Part shown: piece by piece, positions 1 to 5,851 of the stretch | How the letters are laid out: each line of letters starts with the position of its first letter | Position numbering within the stretch: the stretch's first letter is position 1 | Assembly (NCBI GenBank): GCA_020697475.1 | Contig: JAJFMO010000251.1 | Coordinates: forward strand, 1 to 6,033 | Reading direction: 5' to 3' | Length of the DNA: 6,033 nt | DNA from: Paenibacillaceae bacterium | GTDB taxonomy: Bacteria; Bacillota; Bacilli; Paenibacillales; NBRC-103111 | Notes under the pieces: model-generated | Seen by the model: the letters and a program-made list of their open reading frames with translations, nothing else | Database searches by the model: none | Told to the model about the DNA's origin: nothing | Program-made: the position numbers and the translations under genes

Positions 1-51
1 GCAGGCTTTCGTTGCCCAACGAGCCACTTTGGCTGCGCAGGCCGGAAAATT

Positions 52-116
52 CCTGCACTTTCGCATCTTTTTGCACATTTCAGGTGAAATTTTTGAAATA
101 AACCTGCACTTTTGCA
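52..116. repeat. Near-identical 14-bp direct repeats with TGCA inverted motifs
   Basis: CCTGCACTTTCGCA at 52-65 and CCTGCACTTTTGCA at 103-116 agree at 13 of 14 positions and are 51 bp apart. Between them lie a third TTGCAC (72-77), an ATTTCA-GG-TGAAAT inverted repeat (77-90), and a CAGGT (81-85) / ACCTG (102-106) inverted pair. The second copy also reads as TGCA-CTTT-TGCA. The arrangement could be a regulator-binding cluster for the kinase gene or a remnant of a dispersed intergenic repeat. The sequence alone does not decide between them. Confidence 0.5.
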
Positions 117-167
117 GTTTTTCAATCAAGCACCTTCGATCGCCGCGGGTGGCTATCGTATGATCAC

Positions 168-172
168 AGGAG
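168..172 (+). promoter_or_regulatory. Ribosome binding site that sets the kinase start at 181
   Basis: AGGAG sits 8 nt before the ATG at 181. The open frame extends back to a TTG at 112 and includes another ATG at 160. Neither has a comparable site: the ATG at 160 has only GGGTGG upstream. Starting at 181 also gives a clean signal peptide within the first 35 residues. Confidence 0.75.
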
Positions 173-180
173 TGGATGAG

Positions 181-3100
181 ATGTCGGAAAAAATCGGCCG
201 ATCCAGCCGACTGAAAGGGATATGCCTCTTATTTGCAGCGGCGCTGCTGATTAGCTTCGCTGCTTCATTCTGTTCGGCGACAGCCGCTCCGCCGCCTTCC
301 GCACCGCCAGCCGCGCCATCCAACGGGCCGGATACCGCTTTACCCACCGGTCGGCCGGCTCCGCCGCCGACCTCTCCGCCAGCCGCGCCATCAGCCGCTC
401 CGCCCAACGGCCGCCCTGCCGCCCCGGCAAACTCTTCGCCAACCCTGCCAGCCGTTCCGCCGAATGCGCCGCCCAGAGGGGGAGATCGTCCTCCACTCCC
501 TTCGTCTCAGCAAATTTCTCCGATCGGCGAAGGGGAAGTCGTTCGCTGGCTCGGTTTCAAGAACGGTGATTCGCCGGTTCGAGCCGATGGAACCTACGAG
601 TGGACGACGATCGAGCCTCGTGAATGGGGGGCGATGTTTGACGTAGGCAGGCACAAGGCAGGTATTGCCGCCTCGGATGAACCGTACTTGTGGCTGACGA
701 CTGTGCTGACACCGGAATCCGCCGACCACCCGATTCTCGATCCGTATCTGCTGTTTGTCAGCCCGACGTACGACTTTGAGCTTTATTCCGGCACTCGAAT
801 GATCTATCGGCACCATAATTCGCCCGCCTCTAGCACCACCTTGCAAGATGGGGTTCCGGTCTTCGTGTCGCTTGCGGACACTGATCGCTCTGAGCCGATC
901 TATTTGCGCATCCATTCCAAGCTGGACAAAGCGCTCTCAGGCAAAATCGGCCCCGTCCTCCTGGGCTCGCAAGCCAAATTAAAAATGGGGATCATCCGTG
1001 CAGATTTCTCCTCTTATGCGGGAATATTGCTGTTTTTCCTCATCGGCTTTGTCGCCTTGCTCATGTATTTTATGAACTCGGACAACAGGGCGTCGCTTTA
1101 CTTTGCCCTTTTTTCCTGGATGATCAGCGCGTACATCTTGATTTCATTGAGATCGCCCAGCTTGTTTATCCCATTGTCGGCGATCCGGGAATACGCGACC
1201 TGGCCGATTAAAGGCGCCCTTGGGTACGTCTTTATTCTCTATTTTCAGAAAATTGTCGATATGGCCAATACGAAGCTGTTGCGCGCGGTCGGTTCGGCTG
1301 TTTGCTTCCTCGGGTTGATCGTACCGTTCGCCGTTTACTTGTTTCCCGACTTTCTCCAAGAACAAAACCGTGCGGTTACTTTGGGACAGCATCTTGGCTT
1401 CGCCGCGCTTTGTTTGTTGATCTTAGCCAATATGCTGGTGTCGTTCCGAAGACGGGTTTCCAAAGACGCTGTCTGGCTGACGGCCGGTTTTTCCCTATAT
1501 CTGCTTGTGAATATCGTAGGCCAACCGCTTCGCTTTTACCTCGAGTCCAACCAGAACAAATTTGGGATTTCCCCTTACAACTTTATTCAAGTGTTTAACG
1601 CCGCCCAGCTGTATACGCTGTTATTCGGGACGATCTTCCTTGGGTTGATTTCGTTTCGCCGTTATTCCGAGGTGTATCGAAAAATTCGCAATTACAACAC
1701 CCAGCTTGAGTTGAAAAATAAAGAGCTCGAACGAATGGATGAGTTGAAGGATCATTTTCTGGCCAACACCTCGCACGAGCTGCGCACCCCGCTTAACGGA
1801 ATCATCGGATTGTCCGAGTCGCTGGCCGATGGAGCGGCGGGTCCACTGGCGGATGAAGCCCTCTACAATATCCGCATGATTGCCGCCAGCGGGCGCAGGT
1901 TGTCCCACCTGGTCAACGACATTCTCGATTTTTCCAAAATTCGGCACGATGAGATCAAGCTGCAGCCAAAGCCGCTTGATCTTCGCAGCCTTGTCGACGT
2001 CGTACTTGTTACCCTCCGCCCGTTGGCGGCCGGCAAGCCGATCTTGATCGAGAACCTTGTCCCGCACGCCTGCTTTGTGATGGCCGACGAGAACCGGCTG
2101 CAGCAAATACTGTTTAATTTGATCGGCAACGCCGTCAAGTTCACCGATTCCGGCGCCATACAAGTCACGGCGAGCGGGGAAGAGGCGATCTGGCGCGTTC
2201 ACGTTGCCGATACGGGCATCGGGATTGCGCAGGAGAAGCTGAACGAGATCTTCGATGCGTTCGTTCAAGCGGACGGCTCGGACTCGCGCGCCTACGGCGG
2301 CACGGGGCTGGGGCTTGCGATCAGCAAGCAGCTGGTCGAGCTGCACGGCGGCCAGTTGAATGCGGTATCGAAGGTTGGGGAAGGCTCGACGTTTAGCTTC
2401 AGTCTGCCGGCAACGGCGGAAGAGGCTGCTGCCGAGACGGTGCGTCTTGCCGCATCAACGGTTGAGTCGGCTTCGGCCGAGGCGGCTGTGGCTGAAGCTG
2501 TTGCGGTTGAAGCGCCCCCAGCCGGTCTGCCGGGAGAGGCCGTACAGGCAATGGATACGAGGCCGTTGCAACTTGACGGCCAAATTACAGGCAGCGACAT
2601 CTTGATCGTCGACGACGAAGCGGTCAATCTGCAAGTGCTTCGAAACTATTTGACGATGGAGAACTGTCGGGTGACCCAAGCCGCCGATCCGCGGCAGGCG
2701 CTCGAGTTATTGCTCGGCGGGTTCCGCCCCGACCTCATTGTGCTCGACGTGATGATGCCGGGCATGTCGGGCTACGAGCTTTGCCGAACGATCCGTGAGC
2801 GTGTCAGCTCGCCCAGTTCATTGCCGATTCTGCTGCTGACGGCGAAGAACCAGGTATCCGACCTTGTTGAAGGATTTCATTCCGGCGCCAACGATTATGT
2901 GACCAAGCCAGTCGCCAAGAGCGAGCTGATTGCACGCATCGAGCTGCATCTGCGGTTAACTCGCTGGAACTCGTCGCTCGAACGCAAGGTTGAGGAGCGA
3001 ACCCGGGCGATTCAAAACTTGCTCGACCATGCGGGTCAAGGGTTCCTTACCATTGACCGTGAGCAGATTGTCCAACAGGAATACAGCATCGAATGCCGTA

Positions 3101-4434
3101 GGTTGTTCGGGCAGGACATTGCCGGTTGCCGTTACGGAGAGCTTCTCTACGCAGATGAAGGTGAAGACAGGGCATTCCTCGAAGAGATTGTGGCAGCGGC
3201 GTTTGCCGCCGACGAGTCGCAGAAGGACGTCTTCTTGTCTTTGCTGCCGGAGGCGCTGGAACTGCGCGGTTATTCGATTACTGTGCAGTACAAGTGGATT
3301 TCCGAGCCCGGCACGAATTCGGAAAAAATTATGGTCGTGTTAACCGACGTCAGCGAACGGCGGGAGTTGCAGGATCAGATGGAGAAAGAGCGGCGGTTGC
3401 TGCATTCGGTTGTTTGGGTGATCAAGCATTACAGAGATTTTAAGGAAATGATCGATGAGTACCGCGCTTTCGCGGCAGGAGGGTGGAAATCGATTGTCCA
3501 TCGGGAACGGGACGCGGCGGAATCTTGGGGCGAACTCGAACGGGCGCTGCATACGTTCAAAGGGAACTTTGCGCAAATTGACTTCCTCGTCATGACCGAG
3601 CGGTTGCACGAATTGGAATCGCGAGTCAGTGAATGGCGGTCGCGGGAAGATCTTGCGGCATTCATGGCCTGGTTCGATTCGTTGGATTGGTTCGGCTGGT
3701 TGGAGGAAGATTTGCGCTCGCTGCGCAACATATTGGGCGAACGATTCGACTCGGAAGAAGAACGGGTGAATATTGAGATCGACAAGCTGCGCCGAATCGA
3801 GCGCAAAGTGGCGGAGATGGTGCCTGGGGAGCCGGGCGCGGCCATCGTGGCGGAACTGCGCAAGCTGCAGTATCGGCCGCTCGATGAATTACTGGAGGCG
3901 TATTCCGAATATACCAAGCGGCTGGCCGAGAGGATGGGTAAGCCAATTGAGCCGGTTGTCATCACCGGAGAGCGTGTGCCGGTTGATCCGACAAGGTTTA
4001 TGGGATTCGTCCGATCGTTAATTCATGTCTTCCGCAATATGGTCGACCATGGGATCGAGAGTGCGGAAACGAGAGGCGCGACAGGAAAATCGCTGCGAGG
4101 AACAATCGGGTGCGAGATCGCCGCTGTCGGGCCGATGATCCGGCTCGTTATCTTCAATGACGGCGCGCCGCTTGACGTTGAACAGATTAAACGGCGCGTT
4201 CTGGCCAAAGGAATTTGCACCGAGGCGGAATTGGCGGAGATGAGCGATGGCGAGGCCGCCATGTTGATATTCCGCGAAAGATTTACGACGAGAACAGAAG
4301 TCAACTCGTTGTCAGGCCGTGGGATCGGCTTATCGGCGGTGCAGTCGGCCGTTGCGGCGTTGAACGGTTCTATCCGCGTGGATAGTCGCCCGGACCGGAC
4401 GGAGTTCGTATTCCTGTTGCCGATCGAGGAATAG
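181..4434 (+). CDS. 7TM hybrid sensor histidine kinase with receiver, PAS, HPt and C-terminal CheA-like ATPase
   Basis: A 1417-residue membrane signalling kinase. Seen in order: positive N-terminus and hydrophobic segment 13-30, a signal peptide with an A-T-A cleavage candidate at 33-35; Pro/Ala-rich linker 36-110; extracellular beta-rich region about 117-265, 7TMR-DISM-like; seven hydrophobic helices about 279-297, 306-322, 343-357, 368-389, 402-420, 430-447 and 472-492; coiled coil 495-525; HisKA with H532 in SHELRTP; HATPase_c with N-box N646/N650, G1 DTGIG at 677, F-box FDAF at 691 and G2 GGTGLGL at 706; Ala/Glu-rich linker 744-800; receiver 806-925 with D811, D812, phospho-acceptor D856, T887 and K909; coiled coil 926-947; PAS-like 945-1060; HPt with H1124 in HTFKG; CheA P3/P4-like region 1228-1417 with N-box RNMVDHGIE at 1285 and G2 SGRGIGL at 1378. 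It ends without a CheW-like P5 domain. The signal it senses is unknown. Family roles are established knowledge; flow of phosphate from H532 to D856 to H1124 is inferred. No partner regulator is adjacent. Confidence 0.93.
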   Translation: MSEKIGRSSRLKGICLLFAAALLISFAASFCSATAAPPPSAPPAAPSNGPDTALPTGRPAPPPTSPPAAPSAAPPNGRPAAPANSSPTLPAVPPNAPPRGGDRPPLPSSQQISPIGEGEVVRWLGFKNGDSPVRADGTYEWTTIEPREWGAMFDVGRHKAGIAASDEPYLWLTTVLTPESADHPILDPYLLFVSPTYDFELYSGTRMIYRHHNSPASSTTLQDGVPVFVSLADTDRSEPIYLRIHSKLDKALSGKIGPVLLGSQAKLKMGIIRADFSSYAGILLFFLIGFVALLMYFMNSDNRASLYFALFSWMISAYILISLRSPSLFIPLSAIREYATWPIKGALGYVFILYFQKIVDMANTKLLRAVGSAVCFLGLIVPFAVYLFPDFLQEQNRAVTLGQHLGFAALCLLILANMLVSFRRRVSKDAVWLTAGFSLYLLVNIVGQPLRFYLESNQNKFGISPYNFIQVFNAAQLYTLLFGTIFLGLISFRRYSEVYRKIRNYNTQLELKNKELERMDELKDHFLANTSHELRTPLNGIIGLSESLADGAAGPLADEALYNIRMIAASGRRLSHLVNDILDFSKIRHDEIKLQPKPLDLRSLVDVVLVTLRPLAAGKPILIENLVPHACFVMADENRLQQILFNLIGNAVKFTDSGAIQVTASGEEAIWRVHVADTGIGIAQEKLNEIFDAFVQADGSDSRAYGGTGLGLAISKQLVELHGGQLNAVSKVGEGSTFSFSLPATAEEAAAETVRLAASTVESASAEAAVAEAVAVEAPPAGLPGEAVQAMDTRPLQLDGQITGSDILIVDDEAVNLQVLRNYLTMENCRVTQAADPRQALELLLGGFRPDLIVLDVMMPGMSGYELCRTIRERVSSPSSLPILLLTAKNQVSDLVEGFHSGANDYVTKPVAKSELIARIELHLRLTRWNSSLERKVEERTRAIQNLLDHAGQGFLTIDREQIVQQEYSIECRRLFGQDIAGCRYGELLYADEGEDRAFLEEIVAAAFAADESQKDVFLSLLPEALELRGYSITVQYKWISEPGTNSEKIMVVLTDVSERRELQDQMEKERRLLHSVVWVIKHYRDFKEMIDEYRAFAAGGWKSIVHRERDAAESWGELERALHTFKGNFAQIDFLVMTERLHELESRVSEWRSREDLAAFMAWFDSLDWFGWLEEDLRSLRNILGERFDSEEERVNIEIDKLRRIERKVAEMVPGEPGAAIVAELRKLQYRPLDELLEAYSEYTKRLAERMGKPIEPVVITGERVPVDPTRFMGFVRSLIHVFRNMVDHGIESAETRGATGKSLRGTIGCEIAAVGPMIRLVIFNDGAPLDVEQIKRRVLAKGICTEAELAEMSDGEAAMLIFRERFTTRTEVNSLSGRGIGLSAVQSAVAALNGSIRVDSRPDRTEFVFLLPIEE
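304..392 (+). repeat. In-frame 17-bp direct repeat in the Pro/Ala-rich linker of the kinase
   Basis: CCGCCAGCCGCGCCATC occurs exactly at 304-320 and again at 376-392, 72 bp (24 codons) apart and in the same frame. Each copy encodes PPAAPS. The surrounding protein units (residues 42-65 and 66-89) both also carry a GRPA motif. This suggests that the extracellular linker grew by tandem duplication and then diverged. Confidence 0.75.
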
Positions 4435-4467
4435 GCAGTTTGAATCGCGCATCATCGCGTCGCAAGC
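4435..4467. other. 33-bp convergent gap between the kinase and the LacI-family gene
   Basis: The two stop codons face each other across 33 bp. The only symmetry is CGCG-CATCAT-CGCG (4446-4459), a 4-bp stem without a T-run on either side. It is not a convincing intrinsic terminator. Transcription of the two genes may therefore overlap, or stop by another route. Confidence 0.5.
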
Positions 4468-5502
4468 TTACCCGCCTCCCGTACTTTCCCGTTGTTCGAG
4501 CCGCGGAGGGATATAAATTTTGCTCGTATCGGCGATGTCCCGTTCGCCCTCAATGTATTCGAGCAGCCGGGCGGCTGCTGCTGCACCCATCTCCGTATAT
4601 GGCACCTCCACCGAGCTCAACGATGGAATCAAATATTCGTTGGTCTGCTCCGTATTGTCGGCGGACATGACGAACAGATCTTCCCCGATGCGCAGTCCCA
4701 GCCGGTAAGCAGCGCGGTACAAGTGCCTGGCTCCGCACGACCAGTTGGACAGCACCGTAAGCGGCAGCTCCTGTCGCCTCAGCCACTCGATCCACCATTC
4801 GTCCAGGCATTCCCGCCGGTTGTGCTCCCGCTCCACAATGCGCGGGGCAAGTCCCCGCCGGTCCATCCATTGGACGTAATATTCACGTCGCTTGCGATCT
4901 CCCCAATTCGGGCGGTACTCCGGCGGCGAGTAAATTTCCACGTAGACCGGCGGCGGCAGTTTGCGGTCCTCGATATGCGAGAGCGCCATCTCCATGCTCA
5001 GGCGATAGTCCATCAGCACTGAAGCAATGCTGTCATCCTCGGGATACCCTTCGACGGATATATACGGAATGCCGAGCAGCTTGATCTCTTTCACCCACTC
5101 CGGATCGGAAAAGCTGGTCGAATCTTTCGTGATGATCCCGTCGATTCTTCGCTGCATATAAAGCTGTACAAGCCCTTTTCGCTCGTTCACCGTCGTTCCC
5201 GAGCCGTACATCAGCACGTGGTACCCGGCACTAGTACACGTTTCTTTCATGCCGATCAGCATCTGCAGGAAAAACTTGTTGCCCAAATTGTCGCAAGCGG
5301 CGAGGCAACGGCTCCTCCCGGTTCGCATACCGCTCGCCAGAGCGTCCACATGATAATTCAGTTCCTTGATCGCCTTCAGCACGGCCAGCCGTTTCTCTTC
5401 GCTGTAACCGATTCCCGGCGTATTATTCAGAACGGCGGACACGACGCTGCGCGACACTCCCGCCCGCTTGGCAACGTCAAAGCTGGTCACCCGGGTTTTC
5501 AT
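4468..5502 (-). CDS. LacI/GalR-family transcriptional regulator
   Basis: A 344-residue DNA-binding repressor or activator of usual family length. The N-terminal helix-turn-helix is plain: FDVAKRAGVSRSVVSAVLNN at 8-27, with recognition helix 17-26. The hinge follows (ALASGMRTGRS, 54-64). Residues from about 66 form the periplasmic-binding-protein-like effector domain. D282 sits at the conserved sugar-contact position, and the PSLSSVEVP stretch (293-301) and final PPRLEQREST (332-341) are typical of the family. The frame is open back to an ATG at 5541. The ATG at 5502 is preferred because AAGGA lies 8 nt upstream, the protein then begins directly before the HTH, and the candidate promoter covers the upstream ATG. 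Members usually bind a sugar or sugar phosphate and control carbohydrate genes. None is visible here, so ligand and targets are unknown. It is divergent from the MoxR gene and convergent with the kinase gene. Confidence 0.93.
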   Translation of the reverse strand: MKTRVTSFDVAKRAGVSRSVVSAVLNNTPGIGYSEEKRLAVLKAIKELNYHVDALASGMRTGRSRCLAACDNLGNKFFLQMLIGMKETCTSAGYHVLMYGSGTTVNERKGLVQLYMQRRIDGIITKDSTSFSDPEWVKEIKLLGIPYISVEGYPEDDSIASVLMDYRLSMEMALSHIEDRKLPPPVYVEIYSPPEYRPNWGDRKRREYYVQWMDRRGLAPRIVEREHNRRECLDEWWIEWLRRQELPLTVLSNWSCGARHLYRAAYRLGLRIGEDLFVMSADNTEQTNEYLIPSLSSVEVPYTEMGAAAAARLLEYIEGERDIADTSKIYIPPRLEQRESTGGG

Positions 5503-5510
5503 GGGCATCT

Positions 5511-5515
5511 TCCTT
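5511..5515 (-). promoter_or_regulatory. Ribosome binding site of the LacI-family gene
   Basis: On the minus strand AAGGA lies 8 nt before the ATG at 5502. The in-frame ATG at 5508 would have only 2 nt spacing, and the ATG at 5541 has no purine-rich site. This decides the start of the regulator. Confidence 0.7.
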
Positions 5516-5517
5516 CG

Positions 5518-5534
5518 ATTTCTTTTATAGAAAT
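5518..5534. promoter_or_regulatory. Perfect 6-bp inverted repeat over the putative lacI-type promoter, possible operator
   Basis: ATTTCT-TTTAT-AGAAAT is a perfect inverted repeat with a 5-bp spacer. It overlaps the proposed -10 box and the expected transcription start of the LacI-family gene, just upstream of its ribosome binding site. Position suggests an autoregulatory operator. The spacing is not the classic LacI-family layout with a central CG, so another protein or an RNA hairpin is equally possible. Confidence 0.3.
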
Positions 5535-5560
5535 GTATCATGAAAGGAGGTGAGGTTCAA
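5532..5560 (-). promoter_or_regulatory. Candidate sigma-A promoter of the LacI-family gene, extended -10 type
   Basis: On the minus strand TTGAAC (5560-5555; 4 of 6 to TTGACA) is followed after exactly 17 bp by TACATT (5537-5532; 4 of 6 to TATAAT). A TG precedes it by one base, giving the extended -10 form TGATACATT. The expected start near 5525 leaves a short leader that contains the ribosome binding site for 5502. It would exclude the upstream ATG at 5541. Each box is only a partial match, so this is a prediction. Confidence 0.4.
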
Positions 5561-5625
5561 CGTCGCGAACGGTTGACTTGTCGAACCGATTCAGCCGCCG
5601 ATTCGTTACCTTGTTCGTGCCCGAC

Positions 5626-5641
5626 ATGTGTCTAATCACAT
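5626..5641. promoter_or_regulatory. Palindrome ATGTG-N6-CACAT, possible regulator site
   Basis: ATGTGTCTAATCACAT is symmetrical over its outer 5 bp with a 6-bp spacer. It loosely recalls TGTGA-N6-TCACA sites of the CRP/FNR family, but the arms are closer together than in that consensus. No protein is assigned. Confidence 0.2.
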
Positions 5642-5655
5642 AACTTATGGCTTTT

Positions 5656-5711
5656 GGGGTCCCCGCAAAGTACCTGAAAAAGCTTCGAAGCAAAGCATCA
5701 CTTTGTGGGGG
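5656..5711. repeat. Nested inverted repeat (11-bp outer stem, palindromic core) in the intergenic region
   Basis: CCCCGCAAAGT (5661-5671) pairs with ACTTTGTGGGG (5700-5710) over 11 positions, with one G-U as RNA. The 28-nt loop holds a perfect palindrome, GCTTCGAAGC (5682-5691). The left arm is preceded by GGGG, making GGGGTCCCC (5656-5664), so two G-runs (5656-5659 and 5707-5710) compete for the same C-run. No T-run follows on either strand, so it does not look like a factor-independent terminator. It lies upstream of both flanking genes. A dispersed palindromic element or a folded leader of the MoxR transcript are the main readings. Confidence 0.6.
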
Positions 5712-5835
5712 TATTTAACAATAAGATTTGGAAAAATTGCGCTATACGAAGCGGGAGAATTCCGGTAGAATACTCCATAGGTACAAGCTTAACCGAACCA
5801 TTCGAACGCACTAGACCAACCGGCAGAGATCGCAC

Positions 5836-5842
5836 AAGGAGG
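5836..5842 (+). promoter_or_regulatory. Ribosome binding site of the MoxR-family gene
   Basis: A full AAGGAGG lies 9 nt before the ATG at 5852. It fixes the start and implies strong translation. Confidence 0.85.
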
Positions 5843-5851
5843 AGAAGGGGA

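Larger units (their letters stand above)
1..180. other. Non-coding upstream region of the hybrid kinase gene, repeat-rich
   Basis: No convincing gene is visible. One frame stays open from base 2 to a stop at 161-163, but its translation has no recognisable domain. A stem-like inverted repeat lies at 4-25 (GGCT, two unpaired T, CGTTG, loop CC, CAACG, AGCC). It is not followed by a T-run, so it is not a clear terminator. From about 50 the DNA turns AT-rich and holds repeated CCTGCACTTT(C/T)GCA and TGCA motifs, described separately. A TTGAAA box at 94-99 resembles a -35 element, but no -10 box stands at the right distance, so no promoter is called. Confidence 0.5.
5503..5851. other. 349-bp divergent intergenic region between the LacI-family and MoxR genes
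   Basis: No gene is supported here. From the lacI side it holds the ribosome binding site and candidate promoter, then a cluster of short symmetries: TCAAC-N10-GTTGA (5557-5576), CGGTT-N9-AACCG (5570-5588), CCGATTC repeated 12 bp apart (5586-5592 and 5598-5604), ATGTG-N6-CACAT (5626-5641) and CATAA-C-TTATG (5639-5649). A large nested inverted repeat follows (5656-5711), then about 120 bp of AT-richer DNA before the MoxR ribosome binding site. TAGAAT at 5766-5771 resembles a -10 box but has no -35 partner at normal spacing. The MoxR promoter is therefore not located. Confidence 0.55.

Noticed and set aside
2..163. Open frame entering from the left edge and ending just before the kinase
   Set aside because: The translation has no recognisable domain, runs through the TGCA repeat cluster and shows no coding character. 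It could be the tail of a gene to the left, but nothing supports that.
112..180. N-terminal extension of the kinase from a TTG at 112 or an ATG at 160
   Set aside because: The ATG at 181 has AGGAG at good spacing and gives a normal signal peptide. The 23 added residues have no ribosome binding site and would spoil the signal peptide.
208..273. Lipoprotein signal at C31 of the kinase
   Set aside because: The residues before the Cys (A-S-F) do not fit a lipobox, which needs a small residue at -1. An ordinary cleaved signal peptide, or an uncleaved anchor, fits better.
4446..4459. CGCG-CATCAT-CGCG as a bidirectional terminator
   Set aside because: The 4-bp stem is too weak and no T-run follows on either strand.
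5503..5541. Start of the LacI-family regulator at 5541, adding 13 residues
   Set aside because: There is no ribosome binding site for that ATG, it lies at the candidate promoter, and family proteins begin close to the HTH, as with the ATG at 5502.
5543..5553. Perfect plus-strand Shine-Dalgarno AAAGGAGGTGA suggesting a small gene
   Set aside because: No ATG, GTG or TTG follows at usable spacing, and the overlapping GTG frame stops after eight codons. On the minus strand it lies in the spacer of the lacI-type promoter, so it is probably coincidental.
5627..5640. TGTG-TCTAAT-CACA as a CRP/FNR binding site
   Set aside because: The arms are two bases closer than in TGTGA-N6-TCACA and the inner bases do not match. 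It is kept only as an unassigned palindrome.
5647..5718. A 23-codon plus-strand ORF starting ATGGCTTTTGGG
   Set aside because: It has no ribosome binding site and lies almost wholly inside the nested inverted repeat, which explains the open frame.
5766..5771. TAGAAT as the -10 box of the MoxR gene
   Set aside because: It is a good -10 match, but no -35-like hexamer lies 16-18 bp upstream; the nearest, TTGCGC at 5737, is 23 bp away, and there is no extended -10 TG.
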